DNA from: an uncultured Lachnospiraceae bacterium
GTDB lineage: Bacteria; Bacillota; Clostridia; Lachnospirales; Lachnospiraceae
Assembly: GCA_902779395.1 (NCBI GenBank)
Contig: CACZBK010000021.1
Location: 1 to 58,875 of the forward strand
Reading direction: 5' to 3'
Length of the DNA: 58,875 nucleotides
How positions within the stretch are numbered: position 1 is the first letter of the stretch; every line of letters begins with the position of its first letter. The notes beneath the pieces were generated by a model. It did no database searches, was not told where the DNA came from, and was given only the letters and a program-made list of their open reading frames with translations. The position numbers and the translations under genes were made by a program. Shown here piece after piece: positions 44,784 to 52,928 of the stretch.

Positions 44784-44830
44784 TTGATTTTCCCGGAAAA
44801 TATGCTATACTATGACTAATGTCAGTTAGT
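44784..44830 (+). promoter_or_regulatory. promoter and DtxR-like operator of the regulator gene
   Basis: TTGATT (44784-44789), 16 bases, TATACT (44806-44811). Just downstream lies an inverted repeat ACTAA-N6-TTAGT (44815-44830), then another TTAG, similar to the TTAG-rich boxes of iron- or manganese-dependent repressors. It covers the likely transcription start, consistent with autoregulation. Confidence 0.6.
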
Positions 44831-44887
44831 TAGATAAAACAGCGGTTTGATGATCCATTACGAACCTTTCATAAAGGAGGCGATCAA

Positions 44888-45259
44888 ATGTCAGTTAAAG
44901 AAAGCACCGAATCCTCGGAGAATTACCTTAAGACTATCCTCATCCTCAGCCAGCGTCTTCCCGTGGTGCGTGGAGTGGATATCGCAAATGAGATGGGATT
45001 TAAGAAATCAAGTGTTTCCATAGGAATGAAGAACCTGAGGGAAAAAGGACAGATCACAGTTACCGATGCCGGTTACATCTACTTAACCGACAGCGGTAAA
45101 AAGATAGCAGAAGAAATATATGAGCGCAACCGCTTTATGATAGAAATGCTGATGTCCTGGGGTATCTCAAAGGAGATCGCAGAACGTGATGCCTGCCGCA
45201 TCGAACATGTCATAAGCCCGGAAACATTTGAGGCATTTAAGAAACATTATCATTCATAA
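44888..45259 (+). CDS. DtxR/MntR-family metal-dependent regulator
   Basis: 123 residues, two-domain form without the SH3-like third domain. Winged helix: RGVDIANEMGFKKSSVSIGMKNLREKG. Metal ligands: Glu in SENYLKTI near the start and the DtxR-like Cys/Glu/His in ERDACRIEHVIS (Cys as in DtxR Cys102, not Glu as in MntR). AAAGGAGG precedes the ATG. Metal specificity (Fe or Mn) is not certain, and no metal transporter is next to it; its divergent neighbour is a MATE pump. Confidence 0.9.
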   Translation: MSVKESTESSENYLKTILILSQRLPVVRGVDIANEMGFKKSSVSIGMKNLREKGQITVTDAGYIYLTDSGKKIAEEIYERNRFMIEMLMSWGISKEIAERDACRIEHVISPETFEAFKKHYHS

Positions 45260-45260
45260 T

Positions 45261-45290
45261 AAAACCAGGGGGACATCCCCCTGGTTTTCA
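45261..45290. terminator. bidirectional terminator between convergent genes
   Basis: AAAACCAGGGGGA and its near-perfect complement form a 12-bp hairpin with a 3-base loop, with T runs on both sides. It ends the DtxR-type gene (plus) and probably also the TPM-domain gene (minus). Its arms resemble those of the terminator at 1092-1124. Confidence 0.85.
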
Positions 45291-45302
45291 CTATTTCCCA
45301 AA

Positions 45303-46112
45303 TTATGCTCTGTGGCCGCCGCCTCCGTGGCCTCCACCGCCACCACCGCCATGACCGCCGCCACCGCCTGAAGATGAGGGCGGATCGTAAACCTTGGTGG
45401 TATTTGTCAGTATCATATTTGCCCCCAGAAGCTGGAAATGCTGATACAGACCGCTGAGCACCTCCGAGTCCTTGGGCTTTTTAGAACGGATCGCATAACT
45501 TACCATAGCAAAACTGATCATGAAGGCAAGCACTATGGCAAGAAATATATTCGTGATCCATTTCATGGGCTCAGAGATCTTTCCGGTATTATAAAAATCT
45601 ATGAGCTGCTGAAACGTCTGTTCAGCATATCCGTACCAGTCACGATCGTTATATCTGGCAACAGTATTATATGTGTTATCCATTATGGAATCGACCTGTG
45701 AATTGGAGATCCTTCTGTTCATTTCACCATATTTGTTTAACCAAAGCATGCAAAGCTCGTTATCACGGTCCTGAAAATAATTATCAAAATCGATCACAAA
45801 TATCACGCCGTTCTGATTACCGTAATAGTTTTTATAATAACTGTCTGCATCACTGTCTGCGTCGCTTTCATCTCTGACTCCGGGTCCGCTCGTGCTGTAA
45901 AACACCACATTACCGTATTCTGTCAGTTCTTTCATAAGACCGGCCAGTTTCTGCTCTTCACTGTCTGTCAGGATATCTTCTTCATCATCGATAAGGACTT
46001 CATATCCCTCATCGCTTTCATACCATACATATGCGTCAGCCTTCGCGGGGATCGTAAAGATCAGCATTACCGAAAGAGCCAGACATATTGCAGATAATAC
46101 TCTAGTACGCAC
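45303..46112 (-). CDS. secreted TPM-domain membrane protein with Gly/His tail
   Basis: 269 residues. Start is GTG (46110-46112) after GGGAGG. Signal peptide (about 1-26, ending AKADA), a TPM domain (about 30-170: LTDSEEQKLAGLMKELTEYGN, then NGVIFVIDFDN), one membrane helix (about 190-215) and a C-terminal tail SSSGGGGGHGGGGGGGHGGG that may bind metal. TPM proteins act at the membrane in envelope or photosystem maintenance. It overlaps the zinc-ribbon gene by 11 bases, so the two are coupled. Confidence 0.85.
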   Translation of the reverse strand: MRTRVLSAICLALSVMLIFTIPAKADAYVWYESDEGYEVLIDDEEDILTDSEEQKLAGLMKELTEYGNVVFYSTSGPGVRDESDADSDADSYYKNYYGNQNGVIFVIDFDNYFQDRDNELCMLWLNKYGEMNRRISNSQVDSIMDNTYNTVARYNDRDWYGYAEQTFQQLIDFYNTGKISEPMKWITNIFLAIVLAFMISFAMVSYAIRSKKPKDSEVLSGLYQHFQLLGANMILTNTTKVYDPPSSSGGGGGHGGGGGGGHGGGGHRA

Positions 46113-48000
46113 TGTCGTTACCTCCCTTCCTGTTGAGCTGGGGCAGAGGACGCGTAGTGAGCATATTGTACTCGCCAAGCACCAGCAGCTGACAAAATAT
46201 CGTTCCTGCCATCAACGCAAAAGTACCGCTGTAATACCACAGATCCGAAGGCGGCCTTACCATACTGAGTATCAGCGCATATACCGATACCACCATCATA
46301 AACAGGAAGCCTATGGTAAGAGCTCCTTTCTTTCCTCCGTTCTGCGAGTTCTGGGAGCTCAGCCTGCTGAAGCCGAAAATAGTAAGACCAAACATTGCTG
46401 CCACTGCCCCGAGCATCACCAGCTTCATACCAAAAGCCGCGATAAGTGCAGCGATAAGACTGAAGCCTATCTGAGAAGCAAAAATGATGACGATAGGTAT
46501 AAGGGCGATCATATTCTTGGCAGTCTTGCCGCCCTCCGTATGCTTCTTTACCTGTTTCTTTCTGTACTCAGCTGCATTATACTTGCTGAGAAATCCCTTA
46601 TCATCCAGTCTCTGATCCCTCTTTCTCACCTTCCCTATAGTGATGTTGAGCATCAGCACACTGATCAAAGAGATCGCCATTGATACGGTCAGTGTATTTG
46701 TCGGTGTCATAGCCGGCATAAATGCGAGCACTCCGTAAATGATAACTGAAAGTATCGCCGCTACCAGCAGAAACTTCTTATTATCTACCGGAAGATCGCT
46801 CACTATCTTACCCGTCTGACCGTTTACCACGGCATATGCCACACGGTCATTTTTCCTGTATGAAAGGAACCACACAGGCAGGAATGCGAGATAAGGTGCA
46901 CCGGGATCCAGCCGCGGGCTGATACCCGACTGCTGGGAACTGTCTACCGTGACACCGGGAAAACAGCGCCCGCTCTTTATATTATTAAAGATCTGCTGCT
47001 GGACGAATCCGCTGGCATCGGTTACATAGACCTGATTGGAAACATCTTGCATATCCGCATAATAGCCGGCCATGTAGTTTTCATTAAAATCCAGCATTGC
47101 ATGCGCATCAAAAGGCGCTATACCCTCACTGAAATAATCATCAAAGGAGGAAGATGCATCATAGGACAGTCCCCTGTAATAGCTGTCAACATTTGCGATA
47201 CATCTATAATGCTCTGTGTATACATAGTTTCCGCGGCGGTAAGTCTTGGTTCCCTTAAGATTAACCTCACCGCTCATACTCATATCATATACCCAATAGG
47301 GCATATATATACCCCTGAATTTATCAAGCGCCTGTTCATCCTTAAACTCTTTGGGAACATAAAATGATCTGCCCACAAATTTCTTATACGCTTCCTTGCA
47401 GGCATTCTTATCTATACGGAAAGGCAATATCTTCTTAGGCTGAGGCATCTTCGCCATACGTGACTGGAGCATTAAGCTGGAGCCGCAATAGCTGCAGAAA
47501 CCGTTTACGGATTCCTCTGTTGAATAGATACTGCCGCCGCACTGGGGACAGGTATATGCTATTACGTCAAAGCTCTCGGGTTCCGGCTGGCTCTGCTGGG
47601 CAAATGCTCCCTGAAATGCAGCCTGAGGCTGTGCTGCTGCCTGAGGCTGTCCGGCAAAAGCTCCTGCCATGCCTGCCGTACCTGCCGCAAATGCACCGGG
47701 CTGAGGCTGCGCATAAGCCCCCTGAGGCGGTACCTGCCCGGGCTGTGGCTGCTGAGCCCACCCCTGCTGAACCGCAGACTGGGGCTGCATCTGAGGCTGC
47801 TGGCCATAAACAGCTGTCGCATCCCCTGCTATCCCCTCCTCGACCGGCGGTGCGGTCTGGGCGTTATAATGTGCTTCCTCTGCAGCTTTTCCCGCTGCTA
47901 CCTGCGCAGGCGAAAACACACCTTCGCAGAACGGGCATTTCAGCATCTGAGTCGCGATGTCAAATGTCAGTTCTCCTCCGCAGCTTGGACACGGATTCAT
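46102..48000 (-). CDS. zinc-ribbon membrane protein with Gln/Pro/Ala-rich linker
   Basis: 632 residues. Two zinc ribbons: CPSCGG/CPFCEG (about 4-27) and CPQCGG/CSYCGS (about 150-175), separated by a low-complexity Gln/Ala/Pro/Gly region (about 45-140). A soluble middle domain (about 185-410: FYVPKEFKDEQALDKFRGIYMPYWVYD) and about six membrane helices (about 415-620) follow. Resembles the TFIIB-type zinc ribbon membrane proteins of Firmicutes of unknown role. Translated together with the TPM-domain protein; both are probably part of one membrane complex. Confidence 0.82.
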   Translation of the reverse strand: MNPCPSCGGELTFDIATQMLKCPFCEGVFSPAQVAAGKAAEEAHYNAQTAPPVEEGIAGDATAVYGQQPQMQPQSAVQQGWAQQPQPGQVPPQGAYAQPQPGAFAAGTAGMAGAFAGQPQAAAQPQAAFQGAFAQQSQPEPESFDVIAYTCPQCGGSIYSTEESVNGFCSYCGSSLMLQSRMAKMPQPKKILPFRIDKNACKEAYKKFVGRSFYVPKEFKDEQALDKFRGIYMPYWVYDMSMSGEVNLKGTKTYRRGNYVYTEHYRCIANVDSYYRGLSYDASSSFDDYFSEGIAPFDAHAMLDFNENYMAGYYADMQDVSNQVYVTDASGFVQQQIFNNIKSGRCFPGVTVDSSQQSGISPRLDPGAPYLAFLPVWFLSYRKNDRVAYAVVNGQTGKIVSDLPVDNKKFLLVAAILSVIIYGVLAFMPAMTPTNTLTVSMAISLISVLMLNITIGKVRKRDQRLDDKGFLSKYNAAEYRKKQVKKHTEGGKTAKNMIALIPIVIIFASQIGFSLIAALIAAFGMKLVMLGAVAAMFGLTIFGFSRLSSQNSQNGGKKGALTIGFLFMMVVSVYALILSMVRPPSDLWYYSGTFALMAGTIFCQLLVLGEYNMLTTRPLPQLNRKGGNDSAY

Positions 48001-48060
48001 TCACTATACCCCCCTTTCTAAAAATATATCATCCTTAAAGACAAAGCTTTAAAACGATCC

Positions 48061-49047
48061 TTAAAGCAGATGTCCTCTTAATTCCTCTGCACTCTTTGCA
48101 GAAAGATAAGCGGGTGCTATATCAAATACAGTCTTGCAGCCGTTTGCCCCTTCCTTAAAAAGCCTGTAAGCAGCTCTTGCATATGCAGTAAGTACAGAAC
48201 CGGTAAACTCGGGATTCGAATCAAGCTTAAGATTATATTCGATGATATGCTTATGCTCTTTATCATTACCGGTAACACCGCTTCTTATCACGAAGCCGCC
48301 ATGAGGAAGCCCTGCATGATCACGCTTAAGCTCCTCTTCGGTGATAAAGTGAACCGTGGTATCATAATCCGCAAAATAATTGGGCATCTCCTTGATCTCT
48401 TTTTCTATCCTGGCCTTATCAGCGCCTTCTTCCGCTACAACATAGCAGTCACGGAGATGCATCTGTCTTGCGGTGAATTCGGGATTAGATCCGCTGCGTA
48501 CTTCTTCTACCGCGCTCTCGACAGGTACTGTATACTGGCGCGCATCCTTAACTCCCTCTATACGGCGGATGGCATCAGAATGTCCCTGGCTCACGCCGCG
48601 TCCCCAGAAAGTGTAATGTTTGCCTTCGGGAAGCACCGCATCGCTCACCATACGAAGAAGTGAAAACATGCCGGGATCCCAGCCAACAGAGATAACAGCC
48701 ACTTTGCCGCCCCTCTTAGCTGCAGCATCAACATTTGCAAAATGCTCACCTATGCGGGCATGTGTATCAAAGCTGTCGATCACGTTGAAATATTCCGCAT
48801 ATTTAGGGGTCTGCACAGGCAGATCGGTTGCCGAACCGCCGCCCATCACCAGTACATCTATCTTATCTTTCCAGTCAAGTATCTCACTCTCAGCCACTAC
48901 GGGAACACCGGGCGTTTTAATGGTAACGCTTGCGGGATCTCTGCGGGTGAACACTGCCGCAAGCTCCATATCATCATTCTGCTTAATGGCACTCTCCACA
49001 CCGCGTGAAAGATTACCATAACCTAAAATACCTATTTTGATCGACAT
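48061..49047 (-). CDS. ddh: meso-diaminopimelate dehydrogenase
   Basis: 328 residues. N-terminal NADPH fold IGILGYGNLSRGVESAI, the VMGGGSATDLPVQTPKYAEYF region and SVGWDPGMFSLLRM match Ddh. It makes meso-DAP from tetrahydrodipicolinate in one step for lysine and cell wall synthesis, bypassing succinylase or acetylase routes. It follows the thioesterase gene by 13 bases. Confidence 0.95.
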   Translation of the reverse strand: MSIKIGILGYGNLSRGVESAIKQNDDMELAAVFTRRDPASVTIKTPGVPVVAESEILDWKDKIDVLVMGGGSATDLPVQTPKYAEYFNVIDSFDTHARIGEHFANVDAAAKRGGKVAVISVGWDPGMFSLLRMVSDAVLPEGKHYTFWGRGVSQGHSDAIRRIEGVKDARQYTVPVESAVEEVRSGSNPEFTARQMHLRDCYVVAEEGADKARIEKEIKEMPNYFADYDTTVHFITEEELKRDHAGLPHGGFVIRSGVTGNDKEHKHIIEYNLKLDSNPEFTGSVLTAYARAAYRLFKEGANGCKTVFDIAPAYLSAKSAEELRGHLL

Positions 49048-49060
49048 TTATTTGTCCTCC

Positions 49061-49810
49061 TTATATTTTCTCAAATTTCAGTCTTGCACAGACGGCGGCT
49101 TTGCCGTTCTCTTTCATTACCAGTATCCTTCCGCTCTTTTCATCCTCATCTTCCCTGCAGACAGTAAGCTCTTCGCCGTAAAAACACTGCTCCCTGTAGT
49201 TGATCTCCAGATCCACAAGCTTATGATGATCGTGAAAATCCAGATCATATGCATCAATAAGAAGCGGCATATACCGCAGATTGTTCATATGCCTGTTATT
49301 ATCAAGGTCAGAGTATCTTACCCTGTGCTTATATACTTCTTCCGCACCCTCTTTAAGATAGGCGATCTTTGAAAATGGCGGAGTAACATTCATTCGTTCC
49401 ATGGCAAGCACCGGATCATAGCCTATACGTTCCAGCCTTGCGATACGTCCGTTTTCCATATCCACAAGGCAGCTTTCCAGTCGGCCTCTCGCCAGCAGTA
49501 TCCCGCGTTTTCTTATCTCTATGGCATGATATATGGTAAACGAATGCTTTGTTGCTTCTATCCAGCACTCTATATCAAGCGGGGCATCGTATATGGCTTT
49601 TTCAAAAAGCTGCATGCGGTATTTCGTATATATCCATGCCACATTGTATCGCTCGTGTATCAGATAGTTATCCCATCCGAACTTATGCATATAACTCCCG
49701 GCCGCATCCTGAAAATAGCTCAAATAGCCATACATTCCTATCCGACCGTCGGCATCCGCTTCCCTGAATTCCTGAGCCTTTTTTTCCTGATAAAGGAAAT
49801 GTTCCTCCAT
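49061..49810 (-). CDS. acyl-ACP thioesterase (FatA/FatB type)
   Basis: 249 residues made of two hotdog domains. The C-terminal half has the catalytic D-x-N-x-H pattern in RYSDLDNNRHMNN. Releases fatty acids from acyl carrier protein; a bacterial acyl-ACP thioesterase of this family is common in Firmicutes. The start codon overlaps the aldolase stop (TGATG-like), so it is coupled to that gene. Confidence 0.9.
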   Translation of the reverse strand: MEEHFLYQEKKAQEFREADADGRIGMYGYLSYFQDAAGSYMHKFGWDNYLIHERYNVAWIYTKYRMQLFEKAIYDAPLDIECWIEATKHSFTIYHAIEIRKRGILLARGRLESCLVDMENGRIARLERIGYDPVLAMERMNVTPPFSKIAYLKEGAEEVYKHRVRYSDLDNNRHMNNLRYMPLLIDAYDLDFHDHHKLVDLEINYREQCFYGEELTVCREDEDEKSGRILVMKENGKAAVCARLKFEKI

Positions 49811-50787
49811 CAGTCCATACCCAGCAGCTCAGTATAGAACTGAGAGTAATCCTTACGTTTTTCTTTTGTGAAGGCTATAGCCGAACGGGGATGCTGGTTA
49901 AGGAGTCCCGTAAAAAAATACTGCATATCATACCCCCAGACCGCTCCAGCCTCACGTACCTCAGGCATGTATTTATCTATAAACTGTATCACCGGATACA
50001 GATTGTATTTGGGATTACGCAAGAAGCCCAGAAGATGCTCCATAAAGCAGTTACCGGCGCCTCTGCCCATTCCGTTGTAAGTAGCATCCAGCCAGTTAAC
50101 ACCGTCACCTACAGCTTCAATGGTATTTGCAAATGCGAGCTGCTGGTTATTGTGCGCATGCATACCAAGCTGCTTATTGTACTTGGTCGCAAATTCACCG
50201 TACAGATCCGCTATACGCGCGATCTGCTCAGGGAAGAGCGATCCGAAACTGTCGACTATATAAATAACATCTACCGGCGACTGTCCCAGCATATCAAGAG
50301 CCACCTTGATGTCGCCTTCCTGTGCATTGGATATAGCCATGATGTTGGCACTCACTTCATATCCCTTGCGCTTTGCATCCTCTATCATATCTACTGCAGT
50401 GGGGATCTGATGTATATATGTAGCCACACGGATAAGATCAAGAGGACTGTTTGCCTTATCCACGATATCCGTCTTATAATCGCAGCGGCCCACATCCGCC
50501 ATTGCCGCAAGCTTAAGTCCGGTATCCTTGTTCTCGCCTATCACATTGAAGATGTCTTCGTCATTGGTGAACTTCCACTTTCCGAACTTGTTCACATCAA
50601 ACATCTCTTTGGAACACTTATACCCCAGCTCCATATAATCCACGCCGGCCTTTATATTAGTCATATACAGAGCCTTGACGAACTCATCGGTGAAATAAAA
50701 ATCATTCACCAGACCGCCGTCACGCATTGTGGCATCTACCACACGTATTGCTTCCCTGTAGCCCAAAAGCTTCGATAACTCTTTCAT
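49810..50787 (-). CDS. DRE-TIM aldolase (HMGL-like)
   Basis: 325 residues. Motif RDGG in VVDATMRDGGLVNDFYF and the metal-binding HxH in GMHAHNNQQLAFAN show a DRE-TIM metallolyase such as 4-hydroxy-2-oxovalerate aldolase, isopropylmalate synthase or HMG-CoA lyase families. The TYNGMGRGAGNCFMEHL motif supports the aldolase branch. Substrate unknown. GGAGG precedes the ATG at 50787; own promoter. First of a three-gene unit with the thioesterase and ddh. Confidence 0.85.
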   Translation of the reverse strand: MKELSKLLGYREAIRVVDATMRDGGLVNDFYFTDEFVKALYMTNIKAGVDYMELGYKCSKEMFDVNKFGKWKFTNDEDIFNVIGENKDTGLKLAAMADVGRCDYKTDIVDKANSPLDLIRVATYIHQIPTAVDMIEDAKRKGYEVSANIMAISNAQEGDIKVALDMLGQSPVDVIYIVDSFGSLFPEQIARIADLYGEFATKYNKQLGMHAHNNQQLAFANTIEAVGDGVNWLDATYNGMGRGAGNCFMEHLLGFLRNPKYNLYPVIQFIDKYMPEVREAGAVWGYDMQYFFTGLLNQHPRSAIAFTKEKRKDYSQFYTELLGMD

Positions 50788-50825
50788 AAGATGAAACCTC
50801 CGTTTCCGATAATTTACCGACCTAT

Positions 50826-50854
50826 AGTCTATCACAAAAAGCCCGTATGTACAA
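50826..50854 (-). promoter_or_regulatory. promoter of the aldolase-thioesterase-ddh unit
   Basis: Reading minus, TTGTAC (50849-50854), 17 bases, TAGACT (50826-50831). Confidence 0.5.
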
Positions 50855-50927
50855 TAAAATATCGGCAGAATAAATACGCGGCACGGTGCAGGATCTCAGC
50901 TTAAAAACCGGCATAAAACAGTCATGC

Positions 50928-51677
50928 TCACTTCTTTCTGACCAGCGTGGCATAGTATCCGGGTACTCCGTGTTTCTTAAGTTCTCCGTCTCCGTTAGTA
51001 TCTTCATATATATCAAGGAGTTCAAACCCGGCCCTTAACTGACCGCCGATCTGCTCTTCTATGGTATGCGAAAACTGGATACCGTGATCTTCTTTCTTTA
51101 AGATCGCCATCTGATCGGCATTTTCCAGCGGATCAAAGGGCAGATGCTGGGTGATCCTTGTTTCGTCTTCCCAGAACAGATAGTTGATACCGTTCTGAAA
51201 TCCGGCCATCATTATGCCGCCTCTTCTTAACACTCTTGCGCACTCTTTCCATAAAGGCTCCACGTCCCTTATATAGTGGTTTGATACAGGATGAACGATC
51301 AGATCAAAACTCATATCCGGAAACGGCAAAGGCTTAGCCATATCGGCATGTACCACCTCTATATCATAGCCTTCACGCCTTGAAACCATCCGTTCGCTTT
51401 CCAGCTGTTTTTTTGAATAATCAAGCACAGTGCATCTGGCCCCAAGTGCGGAAAGGACAGGCATCTGCTGAGCCCCGCCTGCGGCAAGCCCCAGTATTCT
51501 GCAGCCCTTCAGTTCGGGAAACCATTGCTTCGGCACGCATCTCGTCGGTGTCAGGGATATATTCCATTCGCCTTTGAGCGCATCTTCATATTCCTCATGA
51601 GTAATGGGCATCCCCCATTCCCAGCCTTCCGCGATCCAGCGGTCGATCGTCTCTGCGTTAATATCGGTATAATCCAT
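50928..51677 (-). CDS. class I SAM-dependent methyltransferase
   Basis: 249 residues. Motif I is ILGLAAGGAQQMPVLS and the acidic loop TVLDYSKKQLE; motif II reads FDLIVHPVSNHYI. Rossmann-fold methyltransferase of the UbiE/Methyltransf_11 type. The ATG at 51677 is favoured by GGGAG nine bases upstream. Substrate unknown. Confidence 0.88.
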   Translation of the reverse strand: MDYTDINAETIDRWIAEGWEWGMPITHEEYEDALKGEWNISLTPTRCVPKQWFPELKGCRILGLAAGGAQQMPVLSALGARCTVLDYSKKQLESERMVSRREGYDIEVVHADMAKPLPFPDMSFDLIVHPVSNHYIRDVEPLWKECARVLRRGGIMMAGFQNGINYLFWEDETRITQHLPFDPLENADQMAILKKEDHGIQFSHTIEEQIGGQLRAGFELLDIYEDTNGDGELKKHGVPGYYATLVRKK

Positions 51678-51986
51678 GTTCAAGATCTCCCTTTACCGGT
51701 AAATTATCTTTCAGCTGTAAAACGCCTTAAGATCAGTTACTATTTACCGCCCTCAGTCCGTAACAGTAACTCAGATTAACACATAACCGGTATCCGGGCA
51801 ATACTCGCTGGAAAGCATTCTTCGCTTTAGTCCAGATATTTCGTGACCGTTATACTGGGGGCTTGCAGAATCGTTTCCCTGATAATAAAATAAAACATAT
51901 TCTCCCTTCATAAGAGAGCGCACCGGCTAAAGCTGGCCGGAGCATACGATAACATACCCTATCCCTTTATCAAGGAGACCATACAC
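51678..51986. other. divergent intergenic region
   Basis: About 310 bases between the methyltransferase and the plus-strand peptidase candidate. It holds a possible plus-strand promoter at 51863-51891 and a GC-rich hairpin (about 51922-51940, CCGGC/GGCCGG) in the probable leader. No open frame with a ribosome site was seen. Confidence 0.5.
51863..51891 (+). promoter_or_regulatory. possible promoter of the peptidase candidate
   Basis: TTGCAG, 17 bases, TAAAAT. The leader would be about 90 bases with a hairpin near 51922-51940. Confidence 0.45.
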
Positions 51987-52664
51987 ATGCCCGGTAAGAT
52001 ATACGAAACCCTGACCATAGCATTCTTCAGCCTCTTTTCCGGAAAGCTGAAAAGCAGGCTCATAGACGAACAATATGAATTCAACAAAAGCGCCTGGGAG
52101 AAGCTCAACGGCAGCGGCCGGTTCTTTGAATACCAGCCAAACCTGACTGTCATGCGTTACGGCCACGCCGGCCCCTTAAGCCGTAAACTCTTCTTCCACG
52201 GAAATCCCCTCACTGCGGCAAACAATGCCTGTGAAGTGATAGGTGTATATAATGCCCTGCATGCCTTCGGCAGGGACAGGAGTCTTCCCGATCTGATAAA
52301 GGAATTCTCAAAAAAGGGGATTTGTGCGAACGGATGCTTCGGCACTTCCCCGAAAGCCCTTAAACGTTTTTTTGAAAAAGAAGGCTATAAAACCGAACTG
52401 TTAATCGGTAAAGACTTAAGCGATGAAGCACTCAGTGCCTGGGAAAAAGAATATGATGTCTTTCTCCTCACTTCCTTTAACCGTGGTTATAACCCTTTCC
52501 ATATGGTACATACCATGTGCATCAGCCACGAAAAAGACGGCTTCATCCGTCACAATGATTATCGCCCCCGTACCCCATTAGAAAGCCTTAAGGAGGGGGT
52601 ATATGGATATAATGAAGGGGAGTCCAGGCCAATATGTCTTTTGGCGGTAAAACCCGCTCCTTAA
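51987..52664 (+). CDS. C39-like cysteine peptidase candidate
   Basis: 225 residues, no signal peptide. The middle reads ANNACEVIGVYNALHAFG (Cys at about 78 at the start of a helix), then FHMVHTMCISHEKDG with a His and IRHNDYRP with Asn/Asp, in the order and spacing of a papain-like C39/peptidase fold. The Cys-His-Asp reading is by eye only. AAGGAGA lies ten bases before the ATG. Monocistronic: own promoter candidate and own terminator. Could be a bacteriocin-type processing peptidase or an inactive relative; no precursor peptide was seen nearby. Confidence 0.6.
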   Translation: MPGKIYETLTIAFFSLFSGKLKSRLIDEQYEFNKSAWEKLNGSGRFFEYQPNLTVMRYGHAGPLSRKLFFHGNPLTAANNACEVIGVYNALHAFGRDRSLPDLIKEFSKKGICANGCFGTSPKALKRFFEKEGYKTELLIGKDLSDEALSAWEKEYDVFLLTSFNRGYNPFHMVHTMCISHEKDGFIRHNDYRPRTPLESLKEGVYGYNEGESRPICLLAVKPAP

Positions 52665-52690
52665 GTTTTTCTGATAATATATTTTATATC

Positions 52691-52730
52691 AAAAAGAGGC
52701 CCCGGCATCCACCAAGGCCTCTTTGCATTT
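52691..52730 (+). terminator. terminator after the peptidase candidate
   Basis: AAAGAGGCC pairs with GGCCTCTTT across a 14-base loop, followed by a short T-rich stretch. Confidence 0.75.
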
Positions 52731-52867
52731 ATGCCACCTGTAGTAGCGGAAGAACACTGTAAGTAAGTATCCGGCAGAATCCCCATGATAACTCCCCCAA
52801 CGGTAATAGTTTCCGCAAGCCCCTCCATGATGTAAAAAAGAAGAGATCTCTGTTCAGATCAATACAC

Positions 52868-52898
52868 AAAACCGGCAGCCCGAAAAGCCGCCGGTTTA
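52868..52898 (-). terminator. terminator after the BspA-like gene
   Basis: Reading minus, AACCGGC pairs with GCCGGTT, with an inner stem, followed by TTGTGT. It ends the surface-protein transcript. Confidence 0.75.
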
Positions 52899-52928
52899 TT
52901 ACTCTCATCTCTTATAAAAAGATCCCAT

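Noticed and set aside
49891-50778. Plus-strand open frame of 295 codons over the aldolase
   Set aside because: Antisense shadow of a well-conserved gene, no recognisable product.
52661-52828. 55-codon minus-strand open frame
   Set aside because: Overlaps the end of the peptidase candidate and its terminator, has no ribosome site and no family resemblance.
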